64,000 nucleotides of DNA from Lineus longissimus. Lineage: Eukaryota; Nemertea; Pilidiophora; Heteronemertea; Lineidae. The stretch lies in assembly GCF_910592395.1 (NCBI RefSeq), contig NC_088316.1:6884001-6948000 (forward strand). The letters run 5' to 3'. The translations under genes were made by a program, and so were the position numbers. Shown here piece by piece: positions 1-12,842 of this stretch. How positions within the stretch are numbered: the stretch's first letter is position 1; the number at the start of each line of letters is the position of its first letter. The notes below the pieces were generated by a model, which ran no database searches, had not been told where the DNA came from, and saw only the letters and a program-made list of their open reading frames with translations.

Positions 1-871
1 CGTAAACCAAGAAGAATGATTTTATCCATCACTGTACATACTGCTGCACCCCTTTTTTTAATCAAAGTCTATTTTGAATAATCGGCGCATCGATCGAACG
101 ACAGCCAGATTTTGCAGCCATATCCCACAAGGTACATATTGCAAATTAACCAACCAAATCCAGACCCAGACACACATCCTATTTTGGACCAGTTTCACAC
201 CATTTGTGGTACAAAAGGTGGCGATTTCAGAACATGCCTCGCATCCCAGACCTTAGACCAATACGTACAGCGATGTACATGCTATATATAGTATATACAA
301 TGGGCTACCCAGACCTGTTCAGCTGGAGATATTCTCCGCACTGGCTTGCGAGACCTATGGCTACTGATCCTCGATACTGGCATATGAGACCCAGATGTGC
401 GCAAGACTACCTACCGTCTACGGTGGGTCGTATGATTTCGGATTTTGTTACATTTCACTCGCAAAAACGTAATATTCTGCCTGAATGGTGAGTTCTCAAG
501 AGATTTTTTTCATCAAATGAACCTTCAAATTTATATTGTAGGCAAACGAATGTGTGCATTATGGTATCTTCACTTTCAGTGACAGTTGCTTTAATGATGT
601 TTCAGTGCATCGTCATGATGTTGTGGTGTTTCGTAGACCGTTCACGGTTCAAGCCGCCTAATCATTACGCTGGGAGCGTAATTGCGCCGATCCAATGACC
701 AATTTCGCTACTTTGCTACCAATGTTTCATTAACCCAATGGTATATTTCTATTCCTTTGTAACCTGAGTATCACTGTGTCCTGTTACTGTTAGAAGTGTT
801 TTGAACCATTATCTAGGTATGTGGCAAAAAAAATAAAAGTTATTATATCCCAACATGATGATGCATATCAC

Positions 872-898
872 TGGAAAGGTCTTTAAAAGACCTTTCCA
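872..898. repeat. 27-bp palindrome
   Basis: Arms TGGAAAGGTCTTT and AAAGACCTTTCCA are perfect complements around one central A. It would extrude as a hairpin on either strand. No gene or element end is recognisable next to it. Confidence 0.8.
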
Positions 899-1724
899 AT
901 GATACTTGAACCAGCTTCCTATGACAATTATTAAGCAAGTTATGACATTTTATGATTTGCTTTTTATGCTCGTTTTGGCAGATTGTTTTAACTCTATGAA
1001 GTCTACTGTAAAATGTGGATAAACCCTTCCAGTCTACCCCCATTTTTGCTAAAACCACTTTTTCTAAGTCCTGCAGGAAAAGTCAATTTGTGGCATGAAA
1101 GAAGCCCAGGAGCCTACCAGAACCATACACCACCTTGTAGAGAATGAAATACCCTTTCAAATTCCGGGGGTCAACTTTGACCTTGAAGGTCACAGGTCAA
1201 GGTCATCGGTGGAGAACATGGCCAAAGTGAGGAATGGATTTTCTGACCTCACTCCAAGCCATATCATCACATCCTCATGGTCCATGAATGTTATTTTTTG
1301 TCACAGATAACTGGTCTCTATTATCACTTCTACAATATTGAGAAGTTTGAGCATGGGGCATGGGAGATCTATACATCATCATTTACCTCGTTTATAAATG
1401 CTCTTGGCCTAAACATGAGCACGAAAGGGAGAAACTCCCACGAAAAAGACGAAAGGTCCGCAAGGACATTTCTCAAAACACACAAAAAGGCGAAAGCGCT
1501 GACGTCACAACTCCGGAGCGGAAAAGAGGGCGCATCTCAAACTAACGCGCGCGAAATTCAAATTGGCCGTAAAACAATTACACGCGGAACTCGCGATTTA
1601 AACATTGGGTTTCAGTAACATTCAAAACAATGGCTGCCGGGGTGAGAAAATGATCAGTTAGCTGTAGGAATCTTATTTATGAATATTTTTCAGCAAAATT
1701 TATAGAACGGAGTCATATTATGAT

Positions 1725-2110
1725 GTCCGTCCTAACAAATCCAAAATGGCTGCCAAAATCCAAGATGGCTAGTACAGGCTACCAATAATCCAAGATGGCC
1801 ACCAAAACTAGGTAACTTGGCAACCTTTTCTGCAGCTCTGACTCCCATTGCAAGCCAAAGGAGTTGTAAAACTTGATAATTACGGATCTTCGGGTTGGAA
1901 TTCAATATGGCGGCATTCCAAGATGGCCGCCAAGGACAAATATTGAAATATGGCTGCTAGTAATAAGGATGTTGGCAGATATCATTTCAGTTTCTTAAAC
2001 TAAGACACTGGTATGATATGCAGCTCGAGGTCAGTCTATTTTTATCCACTTTGATGCAACCGCCATCAGGCGGCCATGTTGAAACCAAGATGGCCGTGAA
2101 ACTCTACCAA
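1725..2110. repeat. Dispersed repeat with repeated CCAAGATGGC(C/T)GCC words
   Basis: AAATGGCTGCCA, CCAAGATGGCTA, CCAAGATGGCCACC, CCAAGATGGCCGCC and AAGATGGCCGTGAA recur irregularly. The same wording appears at 32228-32270 downstream of B2, so it belongs to an interspersed family. No coding capacity is seen. Confidence 0.6.
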
Positions 2111-2119
2111 CACCATTAA

Positions 2120-4385
2120 TATTCGAACCAGTCTTGTAATATATCAAAATGATCGGATGAGAGTAAGGACGCCAGTCAACTGTTTGAAATGTGGCTATTA
2201 ACAGACACAGAACGACTAGAAGCGTTATAAATCAAGTTCATACATTATTATTCAACTCATTTGAAAATTACAGATGAAAGTAACGGATAATACGCCTCAA
2301 GTACCATCTAATGTATTCGCTGCTTGACAACCACAATCCCTCATTGTGCTGAATCTGCCTCAATTCTCTTCATCCAGCCAGATCTGAAAATAAAGAATAA
2401 TACCTAAAAATGAAGAATAATACCTCAAAATAAAGAATATTATCTTAGTCGGTATTGGTATTCAATTATATCATTTATGTCAATGAGACATCTCCGCCAA
2501 GGCTTTATTGGTTCAGAGTTACAGATGGTGATATAGTACACACAGCTATAGCCAAACATGGCCTGGTCACTCACAGAACACTGTCACACTGTCACTAAAA
2601 CCATGCAATGCTGAATGCATGAACCAGGAAATGAAAAGAAAAACATTGATATTTTCACCAAACTACCCAACAAAACCTTTAAATACAGAGCATTCGAGTC
2701 TCAGGACTGTCAAGAACAACATTAGTCAACTGTCACGAGATAACAAGAATGAAAACATTGTCAAAATATACAATAAACCTACCCAAACTGACTGAAATCA
2801 GCTGATTTTCTAATGCTAATTTAATTGGAAAAGTGCCCGGATGTTACGAAAATTGGGCATGCGCCACCATCGGCCAAGTTGGAACTACAAAATAAATTAT
2901 AAACTCTTGTTTCCGCTGGAGATGTCAAATTATTTTCATCAAAACGGAGGTTTATACTTACAATTACCACTAAATCCGTTTAATTATCATTTCTATGAGA
3001 TTTCAGAAGGGATAATTAGGTGTTGTTTAGGAGTGTCAAATCTTGAAAATGCCTAAAATCGGTAAATATTGACGGAATTTCATCTGGTTTTGGACGAACA
3101 GCAAGAGTTTCAGCAGTAGAGTTCATTTCCGGATAGATAATTTACATAGGTCATATGCCCTTTTGCGGAAAAGGCGCCAAAGATTTGACGCGCAAGTGAC
3201 AGTTGGCCACGCCCCCGTGCCGTCTTCATTAGCATAACGTTATGGCGGACGTGATGGTCGCCACGGCGGCCCAAGTTGTGCGTAATTTCTAATTTCTCCC
3301 CAAATACTCGATGAATTTCATTGAAATTTGAGACAATGAAAGATTAGATACCTGTTTACCTTGGGTCTTCCTGGTTTCTTCATACATCATCGATAAGACA
3401 CCGAAATTAACCGATCTTCAAGAGGTGTGAAAAGTTTTTTTCGTCATTTTCTGTGCGTGACGCGAAAATGCGCTTACGGAACGTCGAAAGTCACGTGACC
3501 TGAACATCCTACTCAGTGTAGGTATGTTACAAAAAAATGAAGTATCAGGAAATGACTTTAAACTAATTTTAATGGATAGAACAGAGAAAAACAAAGACAA
3601 TGGCACCAAGATTATGAAAATTGGTTGAGAAACAAGGAAGTTATGGCATTTTTAGTCCTCTCAGAAACGCCTTTGTTTTTCTATTGATTTTACATTAGAG
3701 AAAACAAAAAGTGTGACTGAATTGAATCACTAATTGGTCTGATGAAGAAGTAAACTGATCATAACTTCCTTACTTTTCAATATAATGACTTGAAACTTGG
3801 AATACAAACAGGATATCATGTGATGAAGCCATTAAAGTATCAATTACAGTAATCTCATCATTATTTAATTAATTAATTAATCAATCAGTTAATTAATTAT
3901 CATTCGCTTCACCGGAAATGGTCGTTTTTTTTGTCAAATAAAGTTTTAAAAGCTGCTTTTCAAGCACAGGTATTGTGTTGAATCAAGGAACTAGTAACGT
4001 GTACTTCAAACTTTAATCCCTTGGCCTTAATTAGCTAATTAATAAGAAACTAATAACTCTAATTAATCAACTAGTCTCAACATTTCATAGTCACAAACAG
4101 CCAGTTATACGGAAACTTCCAACTGAAAAAATTAGATTTTGTTCAACCAAACCACAGTCATTTAAAAAAAGTGATTCACAGTCAGGACTCACACAAAGTA
4201 CTTGTACTTGGTACAACATTTCAAGGCCACTATTGTCTTTTGTCTTTTCCTTAGCAGGAATCAAACACTAGATCCCCATGCAACAGATCAATGGCAAGAG
4301 AGTATGGTGACATTTTCATGTCCACTGCATTGTCAATTCCCTCTTCCTGAGTCCAATATAACACCTTGTAATCCTTATTCTTGAA
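2120..4385. other. Non-coding, AT-rich stretch
   Basis: No supported gene. It includes a run of TTAATTAA-type words (about 3865-3900) and GTGTAGGTATGTTACA at 3513-3528, whose reverse complement recurs at about 17876. That pair could be remnants of element ends, but the flanks do not match. Confidence 0.5.
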
Positions 4386-4392
4386 TTGCTTT

Positions 4393-5587
4393 TTGGCTCA
4401 CCGTAGGGGAGTCTATGTAATACCGCAGTGTCCGTCGTCCGTCGTCGTCGTCCGTCGTCGTATCCTATTTCAAAAACAGTGGCACGTTTCTTAACCGCTA
4501 GGGCTATGAACTTGTACACAGCACCCCCTAGGTCAGGTGACCTCTGACACTGAATTTCGGTCCAATCTGATTCTCAACTTGGCCACCAGGGGGCCAAATG
4601 TTGATATCTAAAAAGTGTGATATCTCGCTTATTAGTGACTAGTTTTCGATGAAACTTGTGTTGTAGGTACTCATAGCAAATATACATCTTATATCGTACG
4701 GGTTTTTAATTTGACCTACTTTTCAAGTTCACAGAGGTCATATGGCGTAAATTGGCCGTTAGAGTGTAAACTATGGCACGTTTCTTAACCACTAAAGCTA
4801 TGAACTTGAAACTTAGTACATATAACCCCCTATATCACATAGCCTCTGGTGCTGAATTTCAGTTTGATCTGATCCTCAACTTTGCCACCAGGGGGCCAAA
4901 AGTGGAAATCTAAAAAGTGTGATATCTCGCTTATAAGTGACTTGTTTTCGATAAAATTTTTATGGTAGGTACTCTTAGGAAGAATACATCACATGTCTTA
5001 CGGGTTTTCAATTTGACGTACTTTTCAAGGTCACAGAGGTCATATGGCGTAAATTGGCCGTTAGAGTGTAAACTATGGCACGTTTCTTAACCAGTAAAGC
5101 TATGAACTTGAAACTTGGTGCATATAACCCCCTACATCAGATAACCTTTGATGCCGAATTTTGGCCTGATCTGATTCTTTATTCGGCCACCAGGGGGCCA
5201 TAATGGAAAAAGGAAGAAGTGCAATATCTTGCTTATTTGAGTGAATTGTTTTCGATAAAATTTTTATGGCAGGGACTTCTAGCAAGGATACACCACATGT
5301 CCTACGATTTTTGGATTTGACCTCCTTTTCTAGGTCACAGAGGTCAAATGGCGTAAATTGGCCATTAGAGTGTAACTATGGCACGTTTCTTAACTGCTGA
5401 AGCTATGAACTTGAAAGTTGGTACATGTAACCCCCTACATTAGATAATCTCTGACACCGAATTTTGGCCTGATCTGATTCTTGATTTGGCCACCAGTGGG
5501 TCAAAACTGAAAAAGTAGGACGTGCAATATCTCGCTTATTAATGACTTTTTTTCGATGAATTTTTTATTGCAGGGACTCTTAGCAAT
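4393..5587 (+). repeat. R1 dispersed repeat with about 300-bp internal tandem units
   Basis: It opens GGCTCACCGTAGGGGAGTC followed by GTCCGTCGTCG triplets. It then repeats a unit of roughly 294 to 302 bp. GGCACGTTTCTTAACC occurs near 4481, 4775, 5077 and 5379, each followed by GCTATGAACTTGAAA, a CACCAGGGGGCCAA word, ATATCTCGCTTAT and AGGTCACAGAGGTCA. A second R1 copy lies at 19068-22190. The pattern stops abruptly near 5587, where B0-derived sequence begins. Non-coding. Confidence 0.85.
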
Positions 5588-5684
5588 CACACGATATTGA
5601 TCTTGTTGATGTCATAGACAATTATTGGTTGGATCATAAACTTATATATACTGCCCTGTCTTATTACTTGACATCAATACACAT

Positions 5685-6272
5685 CTAAAAAAAGTCTTCA
5701 TGCCTGATTGTGTTCACCATATTCACCTCTAAACTAAGCATGATCCTGCCTACTAAAAGATGTATACGGTGAGCACAATGGCCCCTGGCCGTTTCATTTA
5801 ACAATCCATTGTATGGGACAAGTTCAAGCTCAAGGGACCACATGTGGCACACCATTTTTCCCACTGCTTCTCCATCAAGCAGTTGATGGACTTGGTCGGA
5901 CTTAGAATAATCCAGTTCAGGATATGCAGTTTTTAGTTCTTCAAAGCCCTTGTCCTTGAGCAACCGTTCCATTTTTCTTCTCTAGGTATCATCTTTACTT
6001 TGTTGTTTCTTCTTCTGCCTGTTGATTAGTTCATCTCGGAGTTCTTTCTGCAGACTTCTTTTGTGATCCCTCTGCATACGCCCAAGTCGTATTGCCTTTT
6101 TTAGCACCATCTCCCTTGTTTCATCAGGGAGGCTGTCCAAGTACTCTACAGTCTTGTTTTTGAAGGCCCTCATGCGCGATGAGAGGAAACAGAGGGTTGC
6201 ATTGGGGGATTTTGCTTGTGCTGAACTAAACATACCCATTATTAGCATGGCCTGCTCAAAATTTGAATGTGT
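5685..6272 (-). pseudogene. Family B transposase C-terminal fragment (copy B0)
   Basis: The minus-strand frame reads from about 6272 through a single in-frame TAG at 5982-5984 to 5685. The first part carries an SPNAT...FKNKTVEYL...DE...LKKA stretch. It aligns with the late acidic/NKT region of B3 (FSDLDRI...NKTGDYISKL), followed by a basic KRSLQKELRDEL helix. After the stop comes GKMVCHMW...VPYNG, which resembles the start of the Tudor/SH3-like barrel that ends most proteins of this group. The catalytic core is absent. The gene's start is probably the exon at 12843-13142, with element A1 now lying between them. Decayed; function inferred only by homology to B3 and B2. Confidence 0.65.
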
Positions 6273-6289
6273 TCAAAATGCTTTGAATT

Positions 6290-7140
6290 TTAGATACTTA
6301 GATAGCTCTCCTCATACAGAACACAGAGAACTTTAAATTTTGAAAATCGGACCATGCATTGCTATGCAGCACCAGTTTTAAGGGTCCGAAATAGCCCGGG
6401 TTTTAGGACAAAACCAAGAAAGGGGACAATGGTTAATGCGTTGGACATTGGTCTGGGTAGATGGTCATTTTCATCAAAACAGGGTTATCAGAGTTAACAC
6501 TGACAATAGTACATTGGATGATTCAAAGTGATATTTAGACCTGTCTGATCATAACGAGATTTGACATACTTATGTAATTTTTCCCCGGCAACGCAAGCGT
6601 GTTGGTTACGTTGCGACATAAATTTCGTTTCAACGACTAATTAGCATATTTTATGCTAATTAGGTGATTTAATTACATAACCATGCAAATTTACAAGTGA
6701 ATAAAGATGCTTCCACACAAATATAGTCTTAGTTCATGTTTATTACATAACAGGTTGTCCTCCACAAAACTTTCTACACCGATGCCCCCTTATTTTGGTT
6801 ACCATGTGGTTGTCATGGTTACCGAAACACCCCGAAAATTAGCATAATTGACTGAAAAATTGGTTGTTTGAGAACATTGGATCTTCTATACAACTCCTAA
6901 AAAATATCTCAAATGCCTTCAAGATTCATCGATAGGCAAAGTCAATGAAGCATAGTTTAAAAAGGGGTAGGGGTAAGTAACCATGGCAACACTGGTAGCC
7001 ACGCCCATTTTGCGTGCTAAAATGCTGCGATGTCTAAATTTTTTACAAACCATATCATGTGGGGTATCAAAACGGAGGTATTCAACAGGAGAATAAAGAC
7101 TCTGTAGGTAAAATGGAATTTAAACTAATTAAATGTACAA
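6290..7140. other. Non-coding flank between B0 fragment and A1
   Basis: No gene is seen. It contains a perfect 12-bp-arm palindrome at 6637-6663. The family B catalytic core, expected here if B0 were complete, is missing. Confidence 0.5.
6637..6663. repeat. Perfect inverted repeat, 12-bp arms, 3-nt loop
   Basis: CTAATTAGCATA, loop TTT, TATGCTAATTAG. AT-rich hairpin with no adjacent gene. Confidence 0.8.
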
Positions 7141-7145
7141 TATAT

Positions 7146-7460
7146 GGGCCATTTTCAAAAAGTTCAGCATAATAACGGTAAAGACAAACTTTTAAAAAAT
7201 TTGTTTCAGTTCATGTCCTTGAAGGCATCATGGGACAAAGTAGGGTCTGCAGAAGGTGACACTCAACCAGCAATGCTAGATTTTAAGTACTTTTTCCAAA
7301 ACCTGAATTCTAAATTTTTGGGCAGTGTCTTTACCGTTTTCCATGTAATGGTAAAGACATAACGGTAAAGACTCTGACACATGACAGTAACGGATGAGAC
7401 ATAATGGTAAAGACTGTGGCACTTGGCATTAACGGAAGAGACATAACGGTAAAGAATTAA
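7146..7460. repeat. A1 left terminal repeat and subterminal motif array
   Basis: After the 40-bp terminal repeat, AACGGTAAAGAC and close variants (ATGGTAAAGAC, AACGGATGAGAC, AACGGAAGAGAC) recur in the first 310 bp, in both orientations, with tight clustering at 7347-7455. Such subterminal arrays are typical transposase-binding regions; binding here is inferred. Confidence 0.8.
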
Positions 7461-7469
7461 GTCAAAGAT

Positions 7470-8660
7470 GCACTTGAAATGCAAAACATAACTTTTTATT
7501 AGTGAAAATAAAATCAGCAGTTCATGTAACTATCATAACACATCTTGGTGCGAAACTAAGGGGCGGCTCAACATTTTCAACATCATCACATGTAGGCTAC
7601 TATAATATGTACTGAGATACTTCTGGGGAGGGGGTGATTTGACATGTTTGATGTGGATGTACTGTACTAATAAATAGCTTTATCATCATACAATTTTGGG
7701 AAATGTAAAAAAAGATTCTGAAAAGAAAATGTTGAACCAACCCTCACTGAATAACACTGAATAACAAAAATAATATTTTAATAAACAAGTGACCTGACTG
7801 ACTGTCCGTCCACCAACAGTTTGAACACATAACAATATGACCTGAAGCCACTGGTGCAATTTATCGCCGAAACTGCTCCAAAATCTGTCATTGAGTGACA
7901 AATTCTTTTGTTAATTTCTGGGCAGGCTGCCTCCCAACAAAGCATTTCTGTCGAAGCGACAAAACGTAGTGGGAAATTGCGTCAGTGGGTTAGGCTTTAA
8001 GATTGCACTCTCTGATTTTTTAGTCTATGGTGACTAGTCTTGGCCTCTTGGGCAGGGAGCAGATAATACCCCAACAACAATGATGCATGAAATTATTTGA
8101 AATTGAGCTAAATGATTCAAACAAAAATCTTGGGACTACTTGCCCATTATTGCAACTTAAAAACTATTAATATTCTAAAAAAACTTTGTTAAACTTCTTT
8201 AAAACAGCCTGATAAAACTACAACTCCAAAGAAAAGTTCAAACTGTGCAAAGCAACCACTGTATCGATTTTCCTCATCTTTGATAAAACAATGATTGGGC
8301 CATTCTTTTGTTTTACCATGTTCTGCTTATTAGATTTCAAGGCCTTCAAAATTGATCAAAGGACAAGTATTTTGCTGTGAAACTTTGACAGAAGATAGAG
8401 CATGACTGGGATATCAGTGAGAAAGAATTCATTTATCTTTTATGAAACCTTGTCAATTTTAAAATGTATTGTCACATGTGTGAACAAAATTGCCCTCATA
8501 AAGACACCTCCTTAATAAAAGGCCTTATCAAATAGAAATTTTCAGAAATTTGCACATTGGGGGAACCCTTCCTTAAGTCCCCATCACCTTCACGATACTT
8601 TTCAGCTTTCAAAACGTCAAACCCTCAAACATCAACACGTCGATTTTGACTGCTCATGAA
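7470..8660. other. A1 3' non-coding interior
   Basis: Lies between the subterminal array and the transposase stop codon. No gene is supported, and short frames look like chance. Confidence 0.5.
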
Positions 8661-8671
8661 ATAGCAAGCCT

Positions 8672-11600
8672 TTACAGTTGGAAATTTTGAATCATTTTTT
8701 CTATGGCACTTTCCTTGACGCCATCCAGGGTAAATGGCGGTGGGCCTTGAAATTTGACTTCCTCTAGTATGTACCTATAATCAACAATTTCTGTGTCATC
8801 TCTTCGTGGCCAATCAAAGGTCGAAGTCCCACATTTCCTTTCAAGGAACTTGAACGTTGCATTATCAGCAGTTTTTTCAATGGCCCGCCCAATATAAAAC
8901 TTCCCTTTTTTGAACCCCCTACCATAGAACAGCACGGCATAGTACCTGTTGACTTCTATAGACATTGGTGTTTTGCAGATGTTACCAGGCAACCCGACTT
9001 CAGGTACCCATTCAATGTCAGAGTCATCATCAGATTCCATCTCATCACCACAGCTCATGCCCTCATCTTTATTTTCCATAAATTTGGAAGCCCTCCACGC
9101 TTTCCACTGAAGATACTCATTTCGAGCATTGACATCCAGAGTATTCAAATCTTCAATGACTATGTCATAGCCTTCAGCCAAACGCTTTTCAAATTTTCTA
9201 ATTGTCTCTGAATTTAGATTTGCTTCTAATTTTGAGACAATCTGGTTTGCTTTATTTTGTTGCTTGCCATGATCAAACTCAACTTGTTTCCGCGAGTGGC
9301 ATGAGCAAAAAACTTCGTCGCCAACTAATTTTGACCAGCAGAAACATGAAATTTCGCGGTGGAAGAGTTTTCCCTGAAAATCCTTGTAGGTCATCACCTG
9401 ATGGATTTTCATAGTACCTGGTACTGGGTTTAGGGAAACATCTTTCAAGGAATCTACATTAGTGCTTATTTCCTCTGACGTTATCTCATACATTGTAATA
9501 TTGATTGTGTTTTGCACTGATTCCAACAACTGCTTGAGATCAATAATATCTTTACCATGGGCCACTAACTGATCTGCCTTGTTCTTTACAGCTGCCCCAA
9601 TGCCATCAGCAGGGCCTTTGCCGTGACTGGCCTCCAGGAAATTGTACGTGACCAGGTCAAAGTTCCACTTTGTAAATGGTAGGGTTGAAACAAGATAGAA
9701 GTTAGTTTTGTTTCTGTACTGTGTTGTAGGGCCATCAGAAACAAAGTGAAGCCTCTTAATTCCCTTTTCAGAAAGATCATTTAAAACCGGGGTGAGATGT
9801 GCCCAAACGGCTTCCGCACAGTGGCGTGGATCTGCACTCAGTGTGCAGTAACACTTTGTGACATGATCTTTGAGTGTTGCGTGGCATGTATGGAGGGAGA
9901 CTTGTCTCCTACTGCCACCAAAGTGCATAGACTGAGTTTCTATTCCACCCTTGCACGCGTAATTTTCGCTGTAATCTATTTGCAAGACACACTCGTCTGC
10001 CCTCAGATTCTGTTTCATGTGTTTGATTTGTTCGTACTGATGGAGAATTCTAAACTGATGAGGCATAAGCAGTGCAAGTTCTTTCTCGAAGAGCCTGCAT
10101 AACTCAGGAGCTGTTGCTTTTGCTCGACTTTCTTTGTCACTCTAACAGAAATTGTGTTTCCCTGTGGGTTAATTCTCTCTTCACTTACTGTCTGCACTTC
10201 TGAATAGATCACCGTCTCAGATGCCAAATTTGGATTATCAATTTCAACCTTGTACATCTGCCCCCATTTCCCTTTACATTTGTCACAGTCCTGATACATA
10301 CAGGACTTTTCTGCTGTGGAACAGGTAATTTCTTTCATTACTTTGTAAGGAACCCCATACTTCAGTATTCCCATGGAATGCAGCTTGGAGGCTTTCAACT
10401 CACAGTTTAGGCACAGCTTGCATTTCACAGTGTCCCTCTCATTGACCTTGGGGGCAACAACATAAAATGGTCTGTGCCTTGTGAAAGTTGTGTAGGAAAT
10501 AGTTCTGCCCTTTTCTGCATTGAACTTAGCGTGTAGATTGATCATTGTGTCAACAAGATATCGCTTTTGCATTTTCTGCTGATTTCTTGTGATGGTTTCT
10601 TTTTTGCCAGCAGCTGGAACACTGTTGATGTCTTCTAAAAAGAATGCCTCGATTTCATTAGCTATCTGCTTTTCACTTTGTTTTCTTTTGTAATCAAGGA
10701 CTGAACTGTTAGAACCAATGGTGGATTTAACAACCTTTTCAATTCCATACCTTGTCAAGCCAATCTGTTGTTTGGCCTTTGATATCAGCTTGTACTTCTT
10801 CAACAGTTTTCCACACAAGGCCCGGTGGAGAACATGAGCTTTCTTATGCTTCTTAGCTCCTTCTTTAAATTTACTTCTTAATTCAGCAGAGATTGTATAG
10901 CTGAAAACTAATTGTTTTCTTACATCTTCCCTATTCCCAACTTTTAAAAGAGCATTTGCCTTGGAGGCTGGGGAGAATTCAATAGACTCTGATTGAAGTC
11001 CTTTATTTTCATTTCTTTGAGATTCAGCTGCAAGTCCAGAACCTTCATTACCTGTTTCCCTCTGAAACTGCCTTTTCAACCTTCTTAATCTCAATTTCAT
11101 GTCATGGCATTCTTTTTCAAGATTGTTTATGTAGGCCTTCTGTTTGTCGATAGTTCTGTAAGCCTTTCGTTCCTCCCTCCTAACCTTTCTTCGACCAGCT
11201 CGTTTCTGATGAGAAGCCACTAGCCCTTGTTCCAATACTAAGGGCTCAGGGGTTGCAGGTGGAGTATCCATAGCCTCCTCAGCTGCAGTATCTGCTTCTT
11301 CATTGATCTGGAGAAGATTAACAAGAAAATATTCCTAGCTTTACTACAGTCAAAGCTAATGTGGACCTTTATAGCAAACCATTTCCAAATCACAGAGGCC
11401 CATGAAATATTTTTTCCTATCATACATGATTAATCAGATTTACAGGCCACTCAGTTGTCAGTGTAAACAAAAATCTTCTCCTATCTGAGGGGTGAAAGCA
11501 ACTGCTTCAAACATTGTGCATCTCTCACTTTTATACCAACCCAGCCTAAACCTGGAGGCTAGAGGGTTAAAGGAAACAAAAAATTTTGGGGTTTAAAGCC

Positions 11601-11838
11601 GGTTACCCACCTTGGCTTTTTGACGCTGGAGTCTTTTATCAATTTTCCATTGTCTTCTGAGGCGACGTTGATCTCTTGGTTTCATATTCTTTATGTTTCG
11701 GATTTTTCCAGCTTCTTTTCTTCTATTATACCTCTCTCTTTCTTTTTGCTTGTAGGCTTCATGGGCCTGAGGATCAGACTTCATTTTTTCCCTGTAGCGT
11801 CGCATAGCCTCAACATTTGACTTCTTTTTTGGAGGCAT
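8672..11838 (-). pseudogene. Family A DDE-type transposase, copy A1, one frameshift
   Basis: Exon 1 (11838-11611) starts MPPKKK, a likely nuclear signal, and encodes a basic coiled coil. The donor GTGGGT and acceptor CTCCAG remove 11610-11308 in phase 0, and exon 2 runs 11307-8672. Exon 2 has a basic coiled coil, a Cys-rich segment (CKLCLNCELKAS, CMYQDCDKCKG), the core DYSENY, then SDGPTTQYRN and SHGKGPADG, a second Cys cluster (CFCW...CSCH) and a C-terminal barrel with YYAVLFYGRG, FYIGR and FDWPRRDD. By alignment with intact A2, one 1-nt indel lies at about 10100-10140, so ELCRLFEKEL...MPHQF is read in another frame. About 950 residues if read through. The Asp pair are the likely catalytic metal ligands. 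Expected role: cut-and-paste transposition in the nucleus. The intron position differs from A2. Confidence 0.82.
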
Positions 11839-12019
11839 TTTTGTTCACTGAAAGGTAAAAACATTTGTGAGATAGAATGGTGTGATGTTTGAGAACCATT
11901 GGTGGAATGGCACCATTGATTCCACTAGAATGCTAACCATAGGCCTATATACAGTCTAGTGGCATGGGGTGACCAACTAGGTAAACTTGGTAGGTGCCAG
12001 GGGGATAGAATTCCATATT

Positions 12020-12811
12020 TGTCTTTACCGTTATGGGTTTTGTCTTTTCCGTAAGTGGATTTTATAACGGTAAAGACCATTGATGATAACGGTAAAGACA
12101 CTTCTATCTTCTGTATGTCATTGTATGATAATTTTATGAATATTTTCAAGGCCTATAACCTGCGTGGACAACTCCTTTTCAAACCCCTTTTTGTTTCCTG
12201 GGGGTCACTGATGATTTGAATGACTTCTTACCATTTTGGTAAAGACAACCTATTTGTCTGACACTTACCATAAAACTTAAAAATTTTGCCACACTGACTT
12301 TCTGTGCACAAAAAAAGTTTCAAAATGGCCTCCCTACATCCTGGTACTTCTGGAAAATGATCAGCACTCTCTATGATCATACAGATGAACTAAAATTTCT
12401 GCCAACAATTTCTTGATAACGGTAAAGACAGACAGTCCAAATCACGAATAAATACATTTTTTTCGAATAATAAAGACCATACATATAAAATACATTCAAT
12501 AAAGATAACATTTCTAATGGGCTGCTGCATTGATAAGTATTTCTCTCCTTTTTATGCAGAAAACCAGGAGATTGCAGTGACCGAAACCTTTTCACCATGA
12601 TAATGGTAAAGACAAATGAACTTTGAAGTGTTTTTTTCTTTCGTGTAATTAACAGTTTATACACCTGGGGCAGAACAGCAAACTGAAAAGGATTAAGATT
12701 ATTGTGACCAAACCTCAAAATCCATTTTTGCTGTTTCCCTGGCTTAAAAATGAGGTGAAAAATATATTTTGGTCTTTACCGTTATTATGCTGAACTTTTT
12801 GAAAATGGCCC
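12020..12811. repeat. A1 right subterminal motif array and terminal repeat
   Basis: GTCTTTACCGTTA (reverse of AACGGTAAAGAC) and forward copies recur near 12022, 12065, 12080, 12240, 12417, 12602 and 12772, ending in the 40-bp terminal repeat. This mirrors the left end. Confidence 0.8.
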
Positions 12812-12842
12812 ATATGTCAATTTATAACCATGGCAGTATACC

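Larger units (their letters stand above)
1..3500. other. Non-coding repeat-rich stretch, no supported gene
   Basis: No reading frame here has domain-like composition or splice logic that I can support. The longest frames (95 to 113 residues, near 204-491 and 1277-1618) look like chance. The stretch holds a 27-bp palindrome, short AGGTCACAGGTCAAGGTCA wording near 1180-1205 that echoes the R1 repeat, and a block rich in AAGATGGC words (1725-2110). Confidence 0.6.
7146..12811 (-). mobile_element. Family A DNA transposon copy A1 (5666 bp)
   Basis: Both ends carry an identical 40-bp terminal inverted repeat (7146-7185 and 12772-12811) beginning GGGCCATTTTCAAAAAG. Direct 4-bp ATAT repeats abut both ends (7142-7145, 12812-12815). 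Inside both ends are clusters of AACGGTAAAGAC motifs. The element carries one two-exon transposase gene on the minus strand. It sits inside remnants of family B copy B0, apparently in the intron after the exon ending at 12843. The perfect terminal repeats suggest recent movement, although the transposase frame is broken. Superfamily is unassigned; the 4-bp A/T duplication and core motifs make Sola-like my best guess. Confidence 0.88.

Noticed and set aside
204-491. 95-residue open frame on the + strand
   Set aside because: No start context, splice signal, domain or family resemblance; composition is not convincing.
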